Below are positions 1-8,348 of a stretch of 64,000 bases of DNA, in pieces. The number at the start of each line of letters is the position of its first letter. Position 1 is the first letter of the stretch. Made by a program: the position numbers and the translations under genes. A model generated the notes under the pieces. It saw nothing but the letters and a program-made list of their open reading frames with translations. It ran no database searches and had not been told where the DNA came from. This stretch comes from Arthrobacter_B sp038069765 (GTDB taxonomy: Bacteria; Actinomycetota; Actinomycetes; Actinomycetales; Micrococcaceae), in contig NZ_JBBPFS010000007.1 of assembly GCF_038069765.1 (NCBI RefSeq), positions 115,897 to 179,896 of the forward strand, given 5' to 3'.

Positions 1-167
1 ATCATCCGCAGCTCGCCGTCGTTCTGCACAACCAGTGCGGCCGGCAGGAAGGCACCCTGTGCCTCAAGCTGCTCCTGGGCCACGCCGAGCGCGGTCCCGA
101 GCAGGGAATTCAGGTCCTCCTGGACCTGGGCGGAGGGCTCTTCGCCGTTCAGTTCAACATCAGCCAT
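1..167 (-). CDS. hypothetical protein, N-terminal part only
   Basis: The ATG lies 4 bases after the stop of the phosphomannomutase gene, with AGGAAC overlapping that stop as a ribosome binding site, so the two are very likely co-transcribed and translationally coupled. The 55 residues visible are acidic and helical (they begin MADVELNGEE) with no motif I recognise; the rest runs off the window. Actinobacterial manB genes often precede small conserved proteins of unknown role and sugar-phosphate isomerases. No function can be assigned from this fragment. Confidence 0.7.
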   Translation of the reverse strand, partial: MADVELNGEEPSAQVQEDLNSLLGTALGVAQEQLEAQGAFLPAALVVQNDGELRM

Positions 168-171
168 TGGT

Positions 172-1578
172 TCAGTTCCTAACTAGTTCAAGTACGCGGT
201 CGCGGACCCGCACCATGGTGGGGAGGTCTTCGGCTTCGGCGTTCAGCCGAAGGAAGGGTTCGGTGTTCGACGCGCGGAGGTTGAACCACCACTGTCCGTC
301 ATCTGAGGTGAAAGTCAAACCGTCGAGGGCGTCCACGGTGACGCCGTCGCGCTCGAATTCATTCCGGACGCGGGCAACCGCCGCCGGAACGTCCGAGAGC
401 TCCGAGTTGATCTCTCCGGAGGAGAAATACGGCTCGTATTCGCGGGCGAGATCCGAAAGCGGCAGAGTCTGTTCACCCAGCGCGGCAAGCACGTGCATGG
501 CTGCCAGCATGCCGGTGTCGGCGTTGTAGAAGTCGCGGAAGTAATAGTGCGCGGAGTGCTCGCCGCCGAAGACAGCGCCTTCCTCGGCCATCTGCGCCTT
601 GATGAAGGAATGGCCGACGCGGGTGCGGACGGCACGGCCGCCGTCGGCCTCCACCAGCTCCGGAACCGCACGGGAGGTGATGAGGTTATGGATGATGACC
701 GGGGTCGCTTCACCGGCGGCCTTGGCGCGTGCAATTTCACGGCGGGCCACGAGGGCGGTGATTGCCGATGGGCTGACCGGGTCGCCCTTTTCATCAATCA
801 CGAAGCAGCGGTCGGCGTCGCCGTCGAAGGCCAGGCCCAGGTCCGCGCCGTGCTCGACGACGGCGGCCTGCAGGTCGCGCAGGTTTTCCGGCTCGAGCGG
901 GTTGGCCGGATGGTTCGGGAAGGACCCGTCCAGCTCAAAGTAGAGGTCGACGATTTCCAGCGGAAGGGCGGACAGCATCGTGTCGCCCAGAACGGCCGGG
1001 GTGGTCAGGCCGGCCATGCCGTTGCCGGCATCCACCACAACCTTCAGCGGACGGATACCGCCCAGATCCACCAGGCTGCGGAGGTACTCGGAGTAATCCT
1101 TCAGGATGTCCCGGACGCTGATGCGGCCCGGCGCCTCGACGGCGGGGATTGTGCCCTCGTTCAGGTACTGCTCTGCCTTTGCCTGAATGTCGTAGAGGCC
1201 GGTTTCGGAGGAGATGGGCACGGCTCCGGCCTTGGACATCTTGATGCCGTTGTACTGGGCGGGATTGTGGCTGGCCGTGAAGGTGGCACCCGCAGCATTG
1301 AGGGCTCCGCAGGCGTAGTAGAGCTCATCGGTGGAGATGAGGTCCAGCAGCAGGACATCTGCGCCGCGCATGGTGGCTCCGGCGGCGAAGTCCTTGATGA
1401 ATTCAGGGGAGGACGGGCGCATGTCGCCGCCCACCAGCACGGTCTGACCGGCAAGGTCGAGCACGTCCACAAAAGCGGCGCCGACAGCCTTGACGATCTG
1501 CGGGGTGATGGTCTCTCCTACGACGCCGCGGACATCGTAGGCCTTAAAGGACGCGGAAAGATCGAATGCACTAGTCAC
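172..1578 (-). CDS. manB: phosphomannomutase/phosphoglucomutase
   Basis: Interconverts hexose 6-phosphates and hexose 1-phosphates (mannose and/or glucose), supplying GDP-mannose and cell-envelope sugars in the cytoplasm. At 468 aa it has the normal length for the alpha-D-phosphohexomutase superfamily. The phosphoserine loop TASHNP is at residues 101-106 (Ser104), the Mg-binding DGDADR loop at 252-257, the sugar-specificity loop GGEHSAHYYF near 338-347 and the C-terminal phosphate-binding RASNTEP near 440. The GEHS-type sugar loop fits the PMM/PGM group. The ATG start fits the family N-terminus (SFKAYDVRG). It is the upstream gene of a pair with the partial gene at 1-167. Whether mannose or glucose is preferred cannot be told from sequence. 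Confidence 0.95.
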   Translation of the reverse strand: MTSAFDLSASFKAYDVRGVVGETITPQIVKAVGAAFVDVLDLAGQTVLVGGDMRPSSPEFIKDFAAGATMRGADVLLLDLISTDELYYACGALNAAGATFTASHNPAQYNGIKMSKAGAVPISSETGLYDIQAKAEQYLNEGTIPAVEAPGRISVRDILKDYSEYLRSLVDLGGIRPLKVVVDAGNGMAGLTTPAVLGDTMLSALPLEIVDLYFELDGSFPNHPANPLEPENLRDLQAAVVEHGADLGLAFDGDADRCFVIDEKGDPVSPSAITALVARREIARAKAAGEATPVIIHNLITSRAVPELVEADGGRAVRTRVGHSFIKAQMAEEGAVFGGEHSAHYYFRDFYNADTGMLAAMHVLAALGEQTLPLSDLAREYEPYFSSGEINSELSDVPAAVARVRNEFERDGVTVDALDGLTFTSDDGQWWFNLRASNTEPFLRLNAEAEDLPTMVRVRDRVLELVRN

Positions 1579-1740
1579 CCCGACAGTCTATAGGCCAGCT
1601 TTCCCTCCTCCGGCTTTCGCCCTCCCGGTTTTTCGGCGATCTGCGCGGTTCTTGGCCGGTATCCACAGGCCCGCTGCGCAGCCGGCGGTGTCCACAGGCG
1701 TTTCCCGGGCTGGAGGAAATCGTCAGCCGCGGCTGGAATA

Positions 1741-3951
1741 GTGGAAGGTATGGAATCCCAGCAAGACACTCAAAATCCTTCGTCCGCCGAGCAGGAAACA
1801 GTGCCCCGCAACGACGGCGGCCTGCACGGAGGCCCGGCAGGGACGGACCCCGTACTTCGGGCCGAAGCAACCGGTCTGCTGAGGGCGCTGGTCGGCAACG
1901 ACGCCGCCGAGTTTCATGAGGGGCAGTACGAAGCCATCGAGGCACTGGTCTCGGGCGGCCGGCGGGCGCTGGTGGTCCAGCGCACCGGGTGGGGCAAGTC
2001 CGCGGTGTACTTTGTGGCGAGCCTGCTGCTGCGTGCCCGCGGAGCCGGGCCAACGCTGATCGTATCGCCGCTGCTGGCGCTCATGCGCGACCAGGTGGCG
2101 GCCGCAGCCCGCGCAGGAGTCCGCGCCGTGGCGATCAACTCAGCCAACCAGCTGGAATGGCAGGACATTTCCGCCAAGCTCCAGGCGGACGAGGTGGACG
2201 TGCTGCTGGTCTCGCCGGAACGCCTGAACAATCCCGGTTTCCGGGAAACCCACCTGCCGGAACTGATTCGCCGTTCCGGGCTGCTGGTGATTGATGAAGC
2301 ACACTGCATCTCGGACTGGGGACATGATTTTCGGCCTGACTACCGGCGCATCCGCAGCCTGATCGAACAGCTGCCGGCCTCCGTGCCGGTATTGGCCACC
2401 ACGGCCACAGCAAATTCCCGGGTCGTTAAGGACGTCGAGGAGCAGCTGGCTTCCGGCGGCGAGGACGTTTTCACCATCCGCGGAGCGCTGGCCCGCCGCT
2501 CCCTGCGACTCGGAGTGCTGCGGCTGCCCACGCCGAAGGCGCGGCTGGGCTGGCTCCTGACACACATCGACGAGCTTCCCGGATCCGGCATCATCTATGC
2601 CCTGACGGTGTCCGCGGCCGAAGACACCGCCAAGCTCCTGCAGAAGGCCGGGCACCCGGTTCTGGCCTACACGGGACGCACGGACCCTGCAGACCGGGAG
2701 CAGGCGGAAGCGGCGTTGAAAAACAACGAGGTGAAAGCCCTGGTGGCCACCAGTGCACTGGGCATGGGCTTCGACAAGCCCGACTTGGGGTTTGTGGTCC
2801 ACCTTGGAGCACCCTCCTCGCCGGTGGCGTACTACCAGCAGGTGGGCCGTGCCGGCCGCGGCACCCCCAGCGCCGATGTACTGCTGCTGCCGGGGACCGA
2901 GGACAAGGACATTTGGGAGTACTTTGCCACCTCCTCCATGCCTGCGGAGGGCCCGGCCAGCGCCGTACTGGCGGAGCTTGCATCGGGGTCGGTCATGTCC
3001 ACCGGCGCCCTGGAAACCCGGGTAAACCTCAAGCGCTCGCCACTGGAACTGCTGCTGAAGGTCCTGGCCGTGGACGGTGCCGTGGAACGGGTGTCCGGCG
3101 GCTGGCGCGGCACCGGACAGCCCTGGAGCTATGACCGGGAGCGGTACGAGCGTATTTCAGCGGCGCGCGTCAAGGAACAGCAGGCCATGCTCGATTACGA
3201 GAGCACCACGGCATGCCGGATGGAATTCCTGTCCCTGCAGCTCGATGACCCGGCCGCAGCCCCGTGCGGACGCTGCGACAACTGTGCCGGCCGCTGGTTC
3301 TCCGGCGACGTTGCCGCCGAGGCCACCGATCATGCGGACCAGGCACTGAGCCGGGTAGGCGTGGATGTTGACCCGCGGGGAATGTACCCCTCGGGCATGG
3401 ACCGCTTGGGCGTGCCGGTGAAGGGAAAGATCAAGCCTGAAGCAGCGCTGTCCACCGGACGCGCGCTGGCCCGCCTGACGGATCTCGGCTGGGGCGGACG
3501 GCTGCGGGAGATCTTCGCCCCGGACGCCGGAGACACAACGGCAGATGAAGCACTGCTCAAGGGCTGTGTGCAGGTGCTCGCCCAATGGGGCTGGGAAGAA
3601 CGGCCGGTAGCAGTGGTCAGCATTCCGTCGCGGTCGCGTCCGCAGCTGGTCGGCTCGCTCGCACAGGGCATCTCATCCCTTGGCCGCATCCCGTATCTCG
3701 GGGCGCTGCAGCTCCCGCACGGCGGGCCGACGGGAGGCTCCGGAGGAAACAGTGCGTTCCGCCTGGCTTCGGTCTGGGACCAGTTTGCGGTTCCCGAAGA
3801 AGGAGCCGCCTGGTTTGCTGCCAATCCCGGTCCGGTTCTGCTGGTGGATGACTTTGCTGACAGCCGCTGGACCCTCACCGAAGCAGGCCGGGTGCTCAGG
3901 CAGGCCGGCGCGGCTTCCGTGCTGCCTTTTGTGCTGGCGCTGAAGGCATAG
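1741..3951 (+). CDS. recQ: RecQ-family ATP-dependent DNA helicase with phosphoribosyltransferase-like C-terminus
   Basis: A 3'-5' superfamily 2 DNA helicase for recombination and repair. Walker A is GWGKSAVY (about residues 83-90), the DEAH box sits in LLVIDEAHCISDWGHDFRPDY's first part (DEAH 185-188), motif III is ATTAT and motif VI is QQVGRAGRG. A cysteine cluster (C-R-M-E-F ... C-G-R-C-D-N-C) matches the RecQ zinc-binding region. There is no HRDC domain at the end. Instead the last 40 residues contain VLLVDDFADSRWTLTEA, which resembles the PRPP-binding loop of type I phosphoribosyltransferases. The start is uncertain: GTG at 1741, or ATG at 1750, both with poor ribosome binding sites. The 3' end overlaps the convergent FadR-type gene by 56 bases. 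Confidence 0.93.
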   Translation: MEGMESQQDTQNPSSAEQETVPRNDGGLHGGPAGTDPVLRAEATGLLRALVGNDAAEFHEGQYEAIEALVSGGRRALVVQRTGWGKSAVYFVASLLLRARGAGPTLIVSPLLALMRDQVAAAARAGVRAVAINSANQLEWQDISAKLQADEVDVLLVSPERLNNPGFRETHLPELIRRSGLLVIDEAHCISDWGHDFRPDYRRIRSLIEQLPASVPVLATTATANSRVVKDVEEQLASGGEDVFTIRGALARRSLRLGVLRLPTPKARLGWLLTHIDELPGSGIIYALTVSAAEDTAKLLQKAGHPVLAYTGRTDPADREQAEAALKNNEVKALVATSALGMGFDKPDLGFVVHLGAPSSPVAYYQQVGRAGRGTPSADVLLLPGTEDKDIWEYFATSSMPAEGPASAVLAELASGSVMSTGALETRVNLKRSPLELLLKVLAVDGAVERVSGGWRGTGQPWSYDRERYERISAARVKEQQAMLDYESTTACRMEFLSLQLDDPAAAPCGRCDNCAGRWFSGDVAAEATDHADQALSRVGVDVDPRGMYPSGMDRLGVPVKGKIKPEAALSTGRALARLTDLGWGGRLREIFAPDAGDTTADEALLKGCVQVLAQWGWEERPVAVVSIPSRSRPQLVGSLAQGISSLGRIPYLGALQLPHGGPTGGSGGNSAFRLASVWDQFAVPEEGAAWFAANPGPVLLVDDFADSRWTLTEAGRVLRQAGAASVLPFVLALKA

Positions 3952-5188
3952 CGAACAGCTCGTACAGGGCGGGCTCGGGGGCGATCCGGGCAATCTGCGG
4001 CGCCGGTCGGCGGGTCGGCGCCGCGGGGGGAGCCTGCTCCGGGGCTGGGGCCGGCTGCGGGGACGAGAGTTGTTGCGGGGGCGGGAGCTTGTCCGGGGCG
4101 GAGGGCTGGCGCGGGGCGGAGCGCTGCTGCGGAGGCGGGGTTTGCTGCGGGGGCGGGGTTTGTTGCGGGGACGAGGGCTGGTGCGGGGCGGCGCTCTCTG
4201 CCCGGAAGCTGCGCGGCGCCGGGGAGCTGCCTGCTGTCAGGGGCCGTTTGAGAACCTTGGTGCGCTTCAGCGCGGGCTTCGGGGACCGCTCCGCCGCTGC
4301 CTCCGGTGCCGGTGCCGGAGTCGGGGCCGGAATCTCAGGCAGCGCCTGACCCTCCAGCGCCTGATCCTCAACAAGTACCGGAATCTCAGCCGCAGCCGCA
4401 GCAGATTTCCGTGCCGGAACAACTTCCCCAGCCGGGGCCTGAGCCCTCGCTGCAGGAGGGTCAGGAAGGCGCATCGGAACGGGCCGGAAAACAGGCGGCT
4501 GCGCTGCCGGAGCTTCTGCCGGCGGCCGCCGCAGCCAGCGCTCAGCGGATGCAACGTGGACCGTCATCAGGGAGCGGGCCAGGTCCGCATCACCGAGCGT
4601 CAGGGCCTCGAGGATGGCTGCATGTTCGCCCAGGACGGCGGAGACCGCTCCGGCTTCGACGATCCGCTGCCAGGTTCGCAGCCGCAGGGCACTGCCGGTG
4701 AGGGAATCCAGCATCCCCGCCAGGTAAGGATTACCGGAAGCCCGGGCTATCTGCGAGTGGAAGGCGAAGTCATGGGCGGCCAGCTGGACTGCCGATGCCT
4801 GCGCAGGAACCGAGTCCAGGCAGGTCCGCAGCGCAGCCAGACCGCGGGCGTTGATGCGCGCGGCAGCATGGGCGGCAGCCCCGGGCTCGAGAATGCGCCG
4901 CACTTCCAGAAGTTCCGGCGCTGAAGATTCCTGATGGATCTCCACCATGAAACCCATGGTTTCGGTCAGCAGTCCCGGCTCCAGGCTTGTCACATAGGTG
5001 CCGTCGCCGCGCCGGACGTCGAGAACCCGGATCAGTTCGAGTGCTTTGACGGCCTCGCGCAGCGAGCTTCGGGACAGGCCCAGCTGATCGCTCAGCTCAT
5101 TTTCCGGCGGCAGCCGGTCACCGGCCTTCAGCTGCCCGCTGATGAGCATTTCCTTGATCTTGGTTATTGCTTCATCGGTAACAGCCAC
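3896..5188 (-). CDS. FadR-type GntR transcriptional regulator with long Pro/Ala-rich tail
   Basis: The N-terminal 75 residues are a GntR winged helix (LGLSRSSLREAVKALE recognition region, then RRGDGTYV wing). Residues of about 80-215 form an FCD ligand/metal domain (LEPGAAAHAA, HDFAFHSQIARASGN, H in GEHAAILEAL). Typical FadR-family proteins stop at 230-250 aa; this one continues for about 200 residues of low-complexity Pro/Ala/Gln/Ser sequence with repeated QTPPPQ units and Lys/Arg patches near residue 310 and at the C-terminus. The start is GTG, just after a short gap. It is convergent with recQ and overlaps its end. The effector and targets are unknown; an acyl-CoA/organic-acid pathway is possible given the enoyl-CoA hydratase next door. 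Confidence 0.85.
   Translation of the reverse strand: MAVTDEAITKIKEMLISGQLKAGDRLPPENELSDQLGLSRSSLREAVKALELIRVLDVRRGDGTYVTSLEPGLLTETMGFMVEIHQESSAPELLEVRRILEPGAAAHAAARINARGLAALRTCLDSVPAQASAVQLAAHDFAFHSQIARASGNPYLAGMLDSLTGSALRLRTWQRIVEAGAVSAVLGEHAAILEALTLGDADLARSLMTVHVASAERWLRRPPAEAPAAQPPVFRPVPMRLPDPPAARAQAPAGEVVPARKSAAAAAEIPVLVEDQALEGQALPEIPAPTPAPAPEAAAERSPKPALKRTKVLKRPLTAGSSPAPRSFRAESAAPHQPSSPQQTPPPQQTPPPQQRSAPRQPSAPDKLPPPQQLSSPQPAPAPEQAPPAAPTRRPAPQIARIAPEPALYELFAMPSAPAQKAARKPRRPA
4121..4178. repeat. imperfect 18-bp tandem repeat inside the FadR-type gene
   Basis: About three degenerate copies of an 18-bp unit (core TGCTGCGGGGGCGGGG on the plus strand) encode the QQTPPP repeats of the regulator's tail on the minus strand. 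Copies differ at a few bases. Such tracts change length easily, so the tail may vary between strains. Confidence 0.7.
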
Positions 5189-5273
5189 CCGACTATCTTA
5201 AGCGCCCGGGGCGGCAGCCCCGGACACGTGCGCGGACACCGGAATCGGGCCGGAGCAGGCCCCTCTGCCGGAG

Positions 5274-6098
5274 TCAGTTTCCGGTGAAGGCCGCGGGCCG
5301 GCGTTCGGCGAAGGCCGTGGCTGCTTCCCTAAAGTCGCGGCTGGCCAGGAACGCAGTGTTCCACAGCTGGACATAGTCCAGGCCGGACTGCACTGAGGCT
5401 TCCTGCCCGTGGTTCATCACGTGCTTTACGCCCTGGACAACGAGCGGAGGGTTCGCGGCAACGGCGGCGGCCAGCTCGCGGCCCCGGCCGACGACGTCGT
5501 CGGCCACTTCGGTGACGAGGCCCAAGCTGTAGGCGCGGTCGGCGTCGAAGTCTTCCCCGGTCAGCGCGAGGTGCCGGGCTGCGCCTTCCCCAATGATGCC
5601 GGGAAGCCGCTGGAGGGACCCCAGGTCCGCGACGATGGCGACCTTGACTTCGCGCACGCTGAAGGTGGCGGCGGGGGAAGCAATGCGGATGTCAGCGGCA
5701 GTGATCACGTCCACTGCGCCGCCAATGCACCAGCCGTCCACTGCGGCGATCACCGGCTTGGAACATTTCGACAGGGAGCTGACCGCTTCCTGCAGATCCC
5801 TGATCCGGCGTCGGAAATCTTCCCGGAGCCGTGCATCCATCCCGCCGGCGGCAAGCATCGGAGCGAAAACAGGCGCCATGGCCGGCAGATCAAGTCCGTA
5901 GCTGAAGTTTCCGCCGGAGCCGAAGAGCAGGACGGCGCGCACGCTGTCATCATCACTGAGGGCAGCAAAAACCTCGGGCAGTTCCTTCCAAAAATCAGGC
6001 CCCATGGCGTTGCCCTTGGAGGGGCCGGTGAGCTCGACTTCAGCGATGCCGCCGGATATGTGCACCCGCAGTGAACGCAGGGAAGTGTTCGGGCTCAT
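5274..6098 (-). CDS. enoyl-CoA hydratase/isomerase family protein
   Basis: A crotonase-fold enzyme of 274 aa. The oxyanion-hole segments are GSGGNFSYGLDL (about residues 60-71) and the later GWCIGGAVDVITAADIRIAS helix. A possible catalytic glutamate lies in VREVKVAIVADLGSLQRLP, and the Asp of that stretch matches the dienoyl-CoA isomerase type (ADLG...LP), so a delta(3,5)-delta(2,4)-dienoyl-CoA isomerase-like activity is as likely as plain hydratase. The open frame extends upstream, but ATG at 6098 has GGAGAC six bases before it and gives the family N-terminus. It is divergent from the membrane protein at 6186. Confidence 0.88.
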   Translation of the reverse strand: MSPNTSLRSLRVHISGGIAEVELTGPSKGNAMGPDFWKELPEVFAALSDDDSVRAVLLFGSGGNFSYGLDLPAMAPVFAPMLAAGGMDARLREDFRRRIRDLQEAVSSLSKCSKPVIAAVDGWCIGGAVDVITAADIRIASPAATFSVREVKVAIVADLGSLQRLPGIIGEGAARHLALTGEDFDADRAYSLGLVTEVADDVVGRGRELAAAVAANPPLVVQGVKHVMNHGQEASVQSGLDYVQLWNTAFLASRDFREAATAFAERRPAAFTGN

Positions 6099-6185
6099 GT
6101 CGTCTCCGTTGTTCGGCGGCCGGGGCTGCACGTCAATATACCGGGCGGAAGGCGCGGGCACCGTGAGCGAAGCTAGGATCAAGGT

Positions 6186-6971
6186 ATGGAGTTTCTGGTG
6201 ATTGTTCTGTTTGTCGTGGCCATTGTCGTGGTGAATTTCGTGGTGGTTCGGGCTCAGCGCCGGAAAAGCTCCGCTTCCGGAGAGGCAGCCGTAACAGACG
6301 GCGGCCAGGAAGACCGGCAGCGCACAGTGAAGCCGCAAAAGACACCCCGAAAGCCGGCAGGAGCCAAGGCGGCACCGGCCGGAACGCGGACGTCGGCTGA
6401 AGCGGCCCGCGAGGCCAACGCCAGGCTCAACGCCGTCCAGCACCAGCAGGTGTATGCCGCGATTGCCCAGGGGCACCCCATCGCCGCCGTCAAACTTTAT
6501 GCACAGTTCACCGGTCTGGGGGTCCGTGCCTCCGCTGCAGCGGTGGAGAACCTGGCCATGCATCCTCAGCCGTTCCAGCCGCCGCGTCCGGCCGGAACCG
6601 CGGCTGATGCGCCCGCTCCCGCCGGGGCGGGCCCGGAGGGGCCGGAACAGGGAACTCCCGCAGCCCGGAGCGACAGCACGGATGCGCCCGGCGCCAACGA
6701 CGGCGACAAAGCGTTCGGAGCATCCGAAGCGTCCGGCCCGTCCGGGACAGCGGCTGCGGGTCCTGCCGGCTCCGCAGGGGCGGGAACGGCAGGGGGCAGC
6801 GCCTCCGGCTCAGCCAAAGCCTCCGATGCCGGACCGGGCGGTGCCTCCGGTTCCGAAAGCGCCGCTGCACCTGCAGGTCAGCAGGGCGGGGCTGCAGGCA
6901 AGAAGCCGGCCACCCCGGAAGAGGATGAAATCAGCAAGTGGGTTAAGAACCTGAGGCCGGAAGACTTCTAG
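6186..6971 (+). CDS. membrane-anchored protein with ribosomal L7/L12 C-terminal-like domain and low-complexity tail
   Basis: One N-terminal membrane segment (residues 3-22, Leu/Ile/Val only) is followed by a basic cytoplasmic stretch. Residues of about 80-122 (ARLNAVQHQQVYAAIAQGHP, then IAAVKLYAQFTGLGVRASAA) match the fold pattern of the ribosomal protein L7/L12 C-terminal domain found in several actinobacterial membrane proteins. Residues 130-240 are Ala/Gly/Ser/Pro-rich and presumably disordered. The last 17 residues (DEISKWVKNLRPEDF) look like a short conserved peptide. No enzymatic role can be inferred. The stop overlaps the convergent aldo/keto reductase by 4 bases. Confidence 0.75.
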   Translation: MEFLVIVLFVVAIVVVNFVVVRAQRRKSSASGEAAVTDGGQEDRQRTVKPQKTPRKPAGAKAAPAGTRTSAEAAREANARLNAVQHQQVYAAIAQGHPIAAVKLYAQFTGLGVRASAAAVENLAMHPQPFQPPRPAGTAADAPAPAGAGPEGPEQGTPAARSDSTDAPGANDGDKAFGASEASGPSGTAAAGPAGSAGAGTAGGSASGSAKASDAGPGGASGSESAAAPAGQQGGAAGKKPATPEEDEISKWVKNLRPEDF

Positions 6972-7987
6972 TACTGCCGTGAGCGTTGGTTGAGCCCATC
7001 GGCCCCGTAGGGGTAGTTGCCCACCGCCGGACGGCTGAGGTCGGTAAGCCGCTGCAGCTCCGCGTCGGAGAGCCGGAGTGAGGCCGCGCCAAGGTTGTCG
7101 GCGAGCTGTTCGACGGTGCGGGCGCCGAGGATCACCGAGGTCACACCCGGCTGTGCCGCGAGCCAGGCGAGGGCAACCTGGGCGGGAGTGGCTTGGTGGG
7201 CTGCGGCAACGGCCTTGAGCGCATCAAGGATCTGCCATGTACGGTCGTTGTTGCTGCGCAGGTCCCATCCCTGGAACTGGCGGGTGGGATTGTCTCCCAC
7301 CCGGGTTTTGCCCGCCGGAACCGATTCCCTGCGGTACTTTCCGGTGAGCCAGCCGCCGGCAAGCGGTGACCAGGGCAAGAGGCCCAGTCCGGCGTCGAGC
7401 GCTGCAGGAACTACTTCGGCCTCGATTTCGCGTTCCAGCAGGTTGTACTGCGGCTGCAGGGTCACCGGTTCATTCCAGCCGTGTGCCCGCGCGGTGAACA
7501 CTGCCTTGGTGAGCTGCCAGCCGGTGAAGTTGGAGAGCCCGTAGTAGCTGATCTTGCCGGCGGTCACTGCGTCCTGCAGGAAGCCGAGGCTTTCCTCCAG
7601 CGGGGTCAGCGGATCCCAGGCATGCAGCTGGTACAGGTCAATGTGCTCCACTCCCAAGCGTTTGAGCGATGCGTCGAGTGCCTGGCGCAGGTGCCGGCGG
7701 GAATTCCCGAGGTCGTTGGGGCCTGCGCCCATGGGAAACCTGCCCTTGGTGGCAAGAACTACATTCCGGGCGGCCTCGGGCCGGGCCTGCAGCCAGTGGC
7801 CAATGATTTCCTCGGAGGTGCCGGCGGTGTAGACATCTGCCGTGTCAATGAAGTTGCCGCCGGCTTCCACGTAGGAGTTCAGCAGGTCATGCGAGACCCG
7901 CTGGTCGGATTCATTGCCGAACGTCATGGTTCCGAGGGCGTAGGTACTGACGACGGTGCCGCTGCGGCCCAGTAAGCGCATTTCCAT
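6968..7987 (-). CDS. aldo/keto reductase
   Basis: An NADPH-dependent oxidoreductase with a TIM-barrel fold, 339 aa. The catalytic tetrad is visible: Asp and Tyr in FIDTADVY, Lys in LATKGRF and His in QLHAWD. The cofactor-binding C-terminal part has VILGARTVEQLADNL. The sequence resembles the AKR11/AKR14-like group (YhdN/YajO type) more than the shorter diketogluconate reductases. ATG is preceded by AAGGA at proper spacing. The substrate is unknown. It is a separate paralogue from the aldo/keto reductase at 32973. Confidence 0.92.
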   Translation of the reverse strand: MEMRLLGRSGTVVSTYALGTMTFGNESDQRVSHDLLNSYVEAGGNFIDTADVYTAGTSEEIIGHWLQARPEAARNVVLATKGRFPMGAGPNDLGNSRRHLRQALDASLKRLGVEHIDLYQLHAWDPLTPLEESLGFLQDAVTAGKISYYGLSNFTGWQLTKAVFTARAHGWNEPVTLQPQYNLLEREIEAEVVPAALDAGLGLLPWSPLAGGWLTGKYRRESVPAGKTRVGDNPTRQFQGWDLRSNNDRTWQILDALKAVAAAHQATPAQVALAWLAAQPGVTSVILGARTVEQLADNLGAASLRLSDAELQRLTDLSRPAVGNYPYGADGLNQRSRQY

Positions 7988-8045
7988 GGAACATCCTTCA
8001 GGTTGGCGGAGCAGCAGCGAAGGAGCTGTCTGCTGACTGGCCTAA

Positions 8046-8077
8046 ACATAGTTCGGGAAACAACATAGTCCGGAAAG
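8046..8077 (-). promoter_or_regulatory. direct repeats upstream of the aldo/keto reductase
   Basis: Two near-identical 14-base copies, ACATAGTTCGGGAA and ACATAGTCCGGAAA, sit 17 bases apart about 60-90 bases upstream of the start of the 6968-7987 gene. On the minus strand each carries TATGT, so they could be duplicated -10-like elements or a regulator site. Only the repetition is seen; function is inferred. Confidence 0.3.
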
Positions 8078-8128
8078 CAGTCCGGGGGACAGGAGCACGG
8101 CCGCCTCAGGGCATAAAAATCCGGGCAC

Positions 8129-8153
8129 AAAAAAACCCCCGGTTGCCCGGGGG
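8129..8153 (-). terminator. intrinsic terminator of tRNA-Ser(GCU)
   Basis: A 7-bp perfect stem (CCCCCGG/CCGGGGG) with a 4-base loop is followed on the minus strand by seven T residues, 9 bases past the tRNA end. Confidence 0.85.
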
Positions 8154-8161
8154 TCTTAGCG

Positions 8162-8249
8162 CGGAGACGGGGAGATTTGAACTCCCGGTGGGCTTTAGGC
8201 CCACACTTCATTAGCAGTGAAGCCCATTCGGCCGCTCTGGCACGTCTCC
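8162..8249 (-). tRNA. tRNA-Ser (anticodon GCU)
   Basis: An 88-nt type II tRNA with a long variable arm. The acceptor stem GGAGACG pairs with CGTCTCC, followed by discriminator G; the T loop is GTTCAAATC and the anticodon loop CTGCTAA gives GCU, reading AGC/AGU. CCA is not encoded. No integrase or att-like duplication is found nearby. Confidence 0.97.
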
Positions 8250-8348
8250 AAATGCTCTCTGGTAGCTTCCGCTGCCAGCCTGACAAGACTACCCATAAGG
8301 GACGGGTAAGAGCAAAACGTCAGGGAACGGCCGGATGGGCCCTCCGCC

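Noticed and set aside
8162..8249. tRNA genes as integration sites for islands
   Set aside because: No integrase, no duplicated 3' tRNA end and no composition change beside any of the three tRNA genes.
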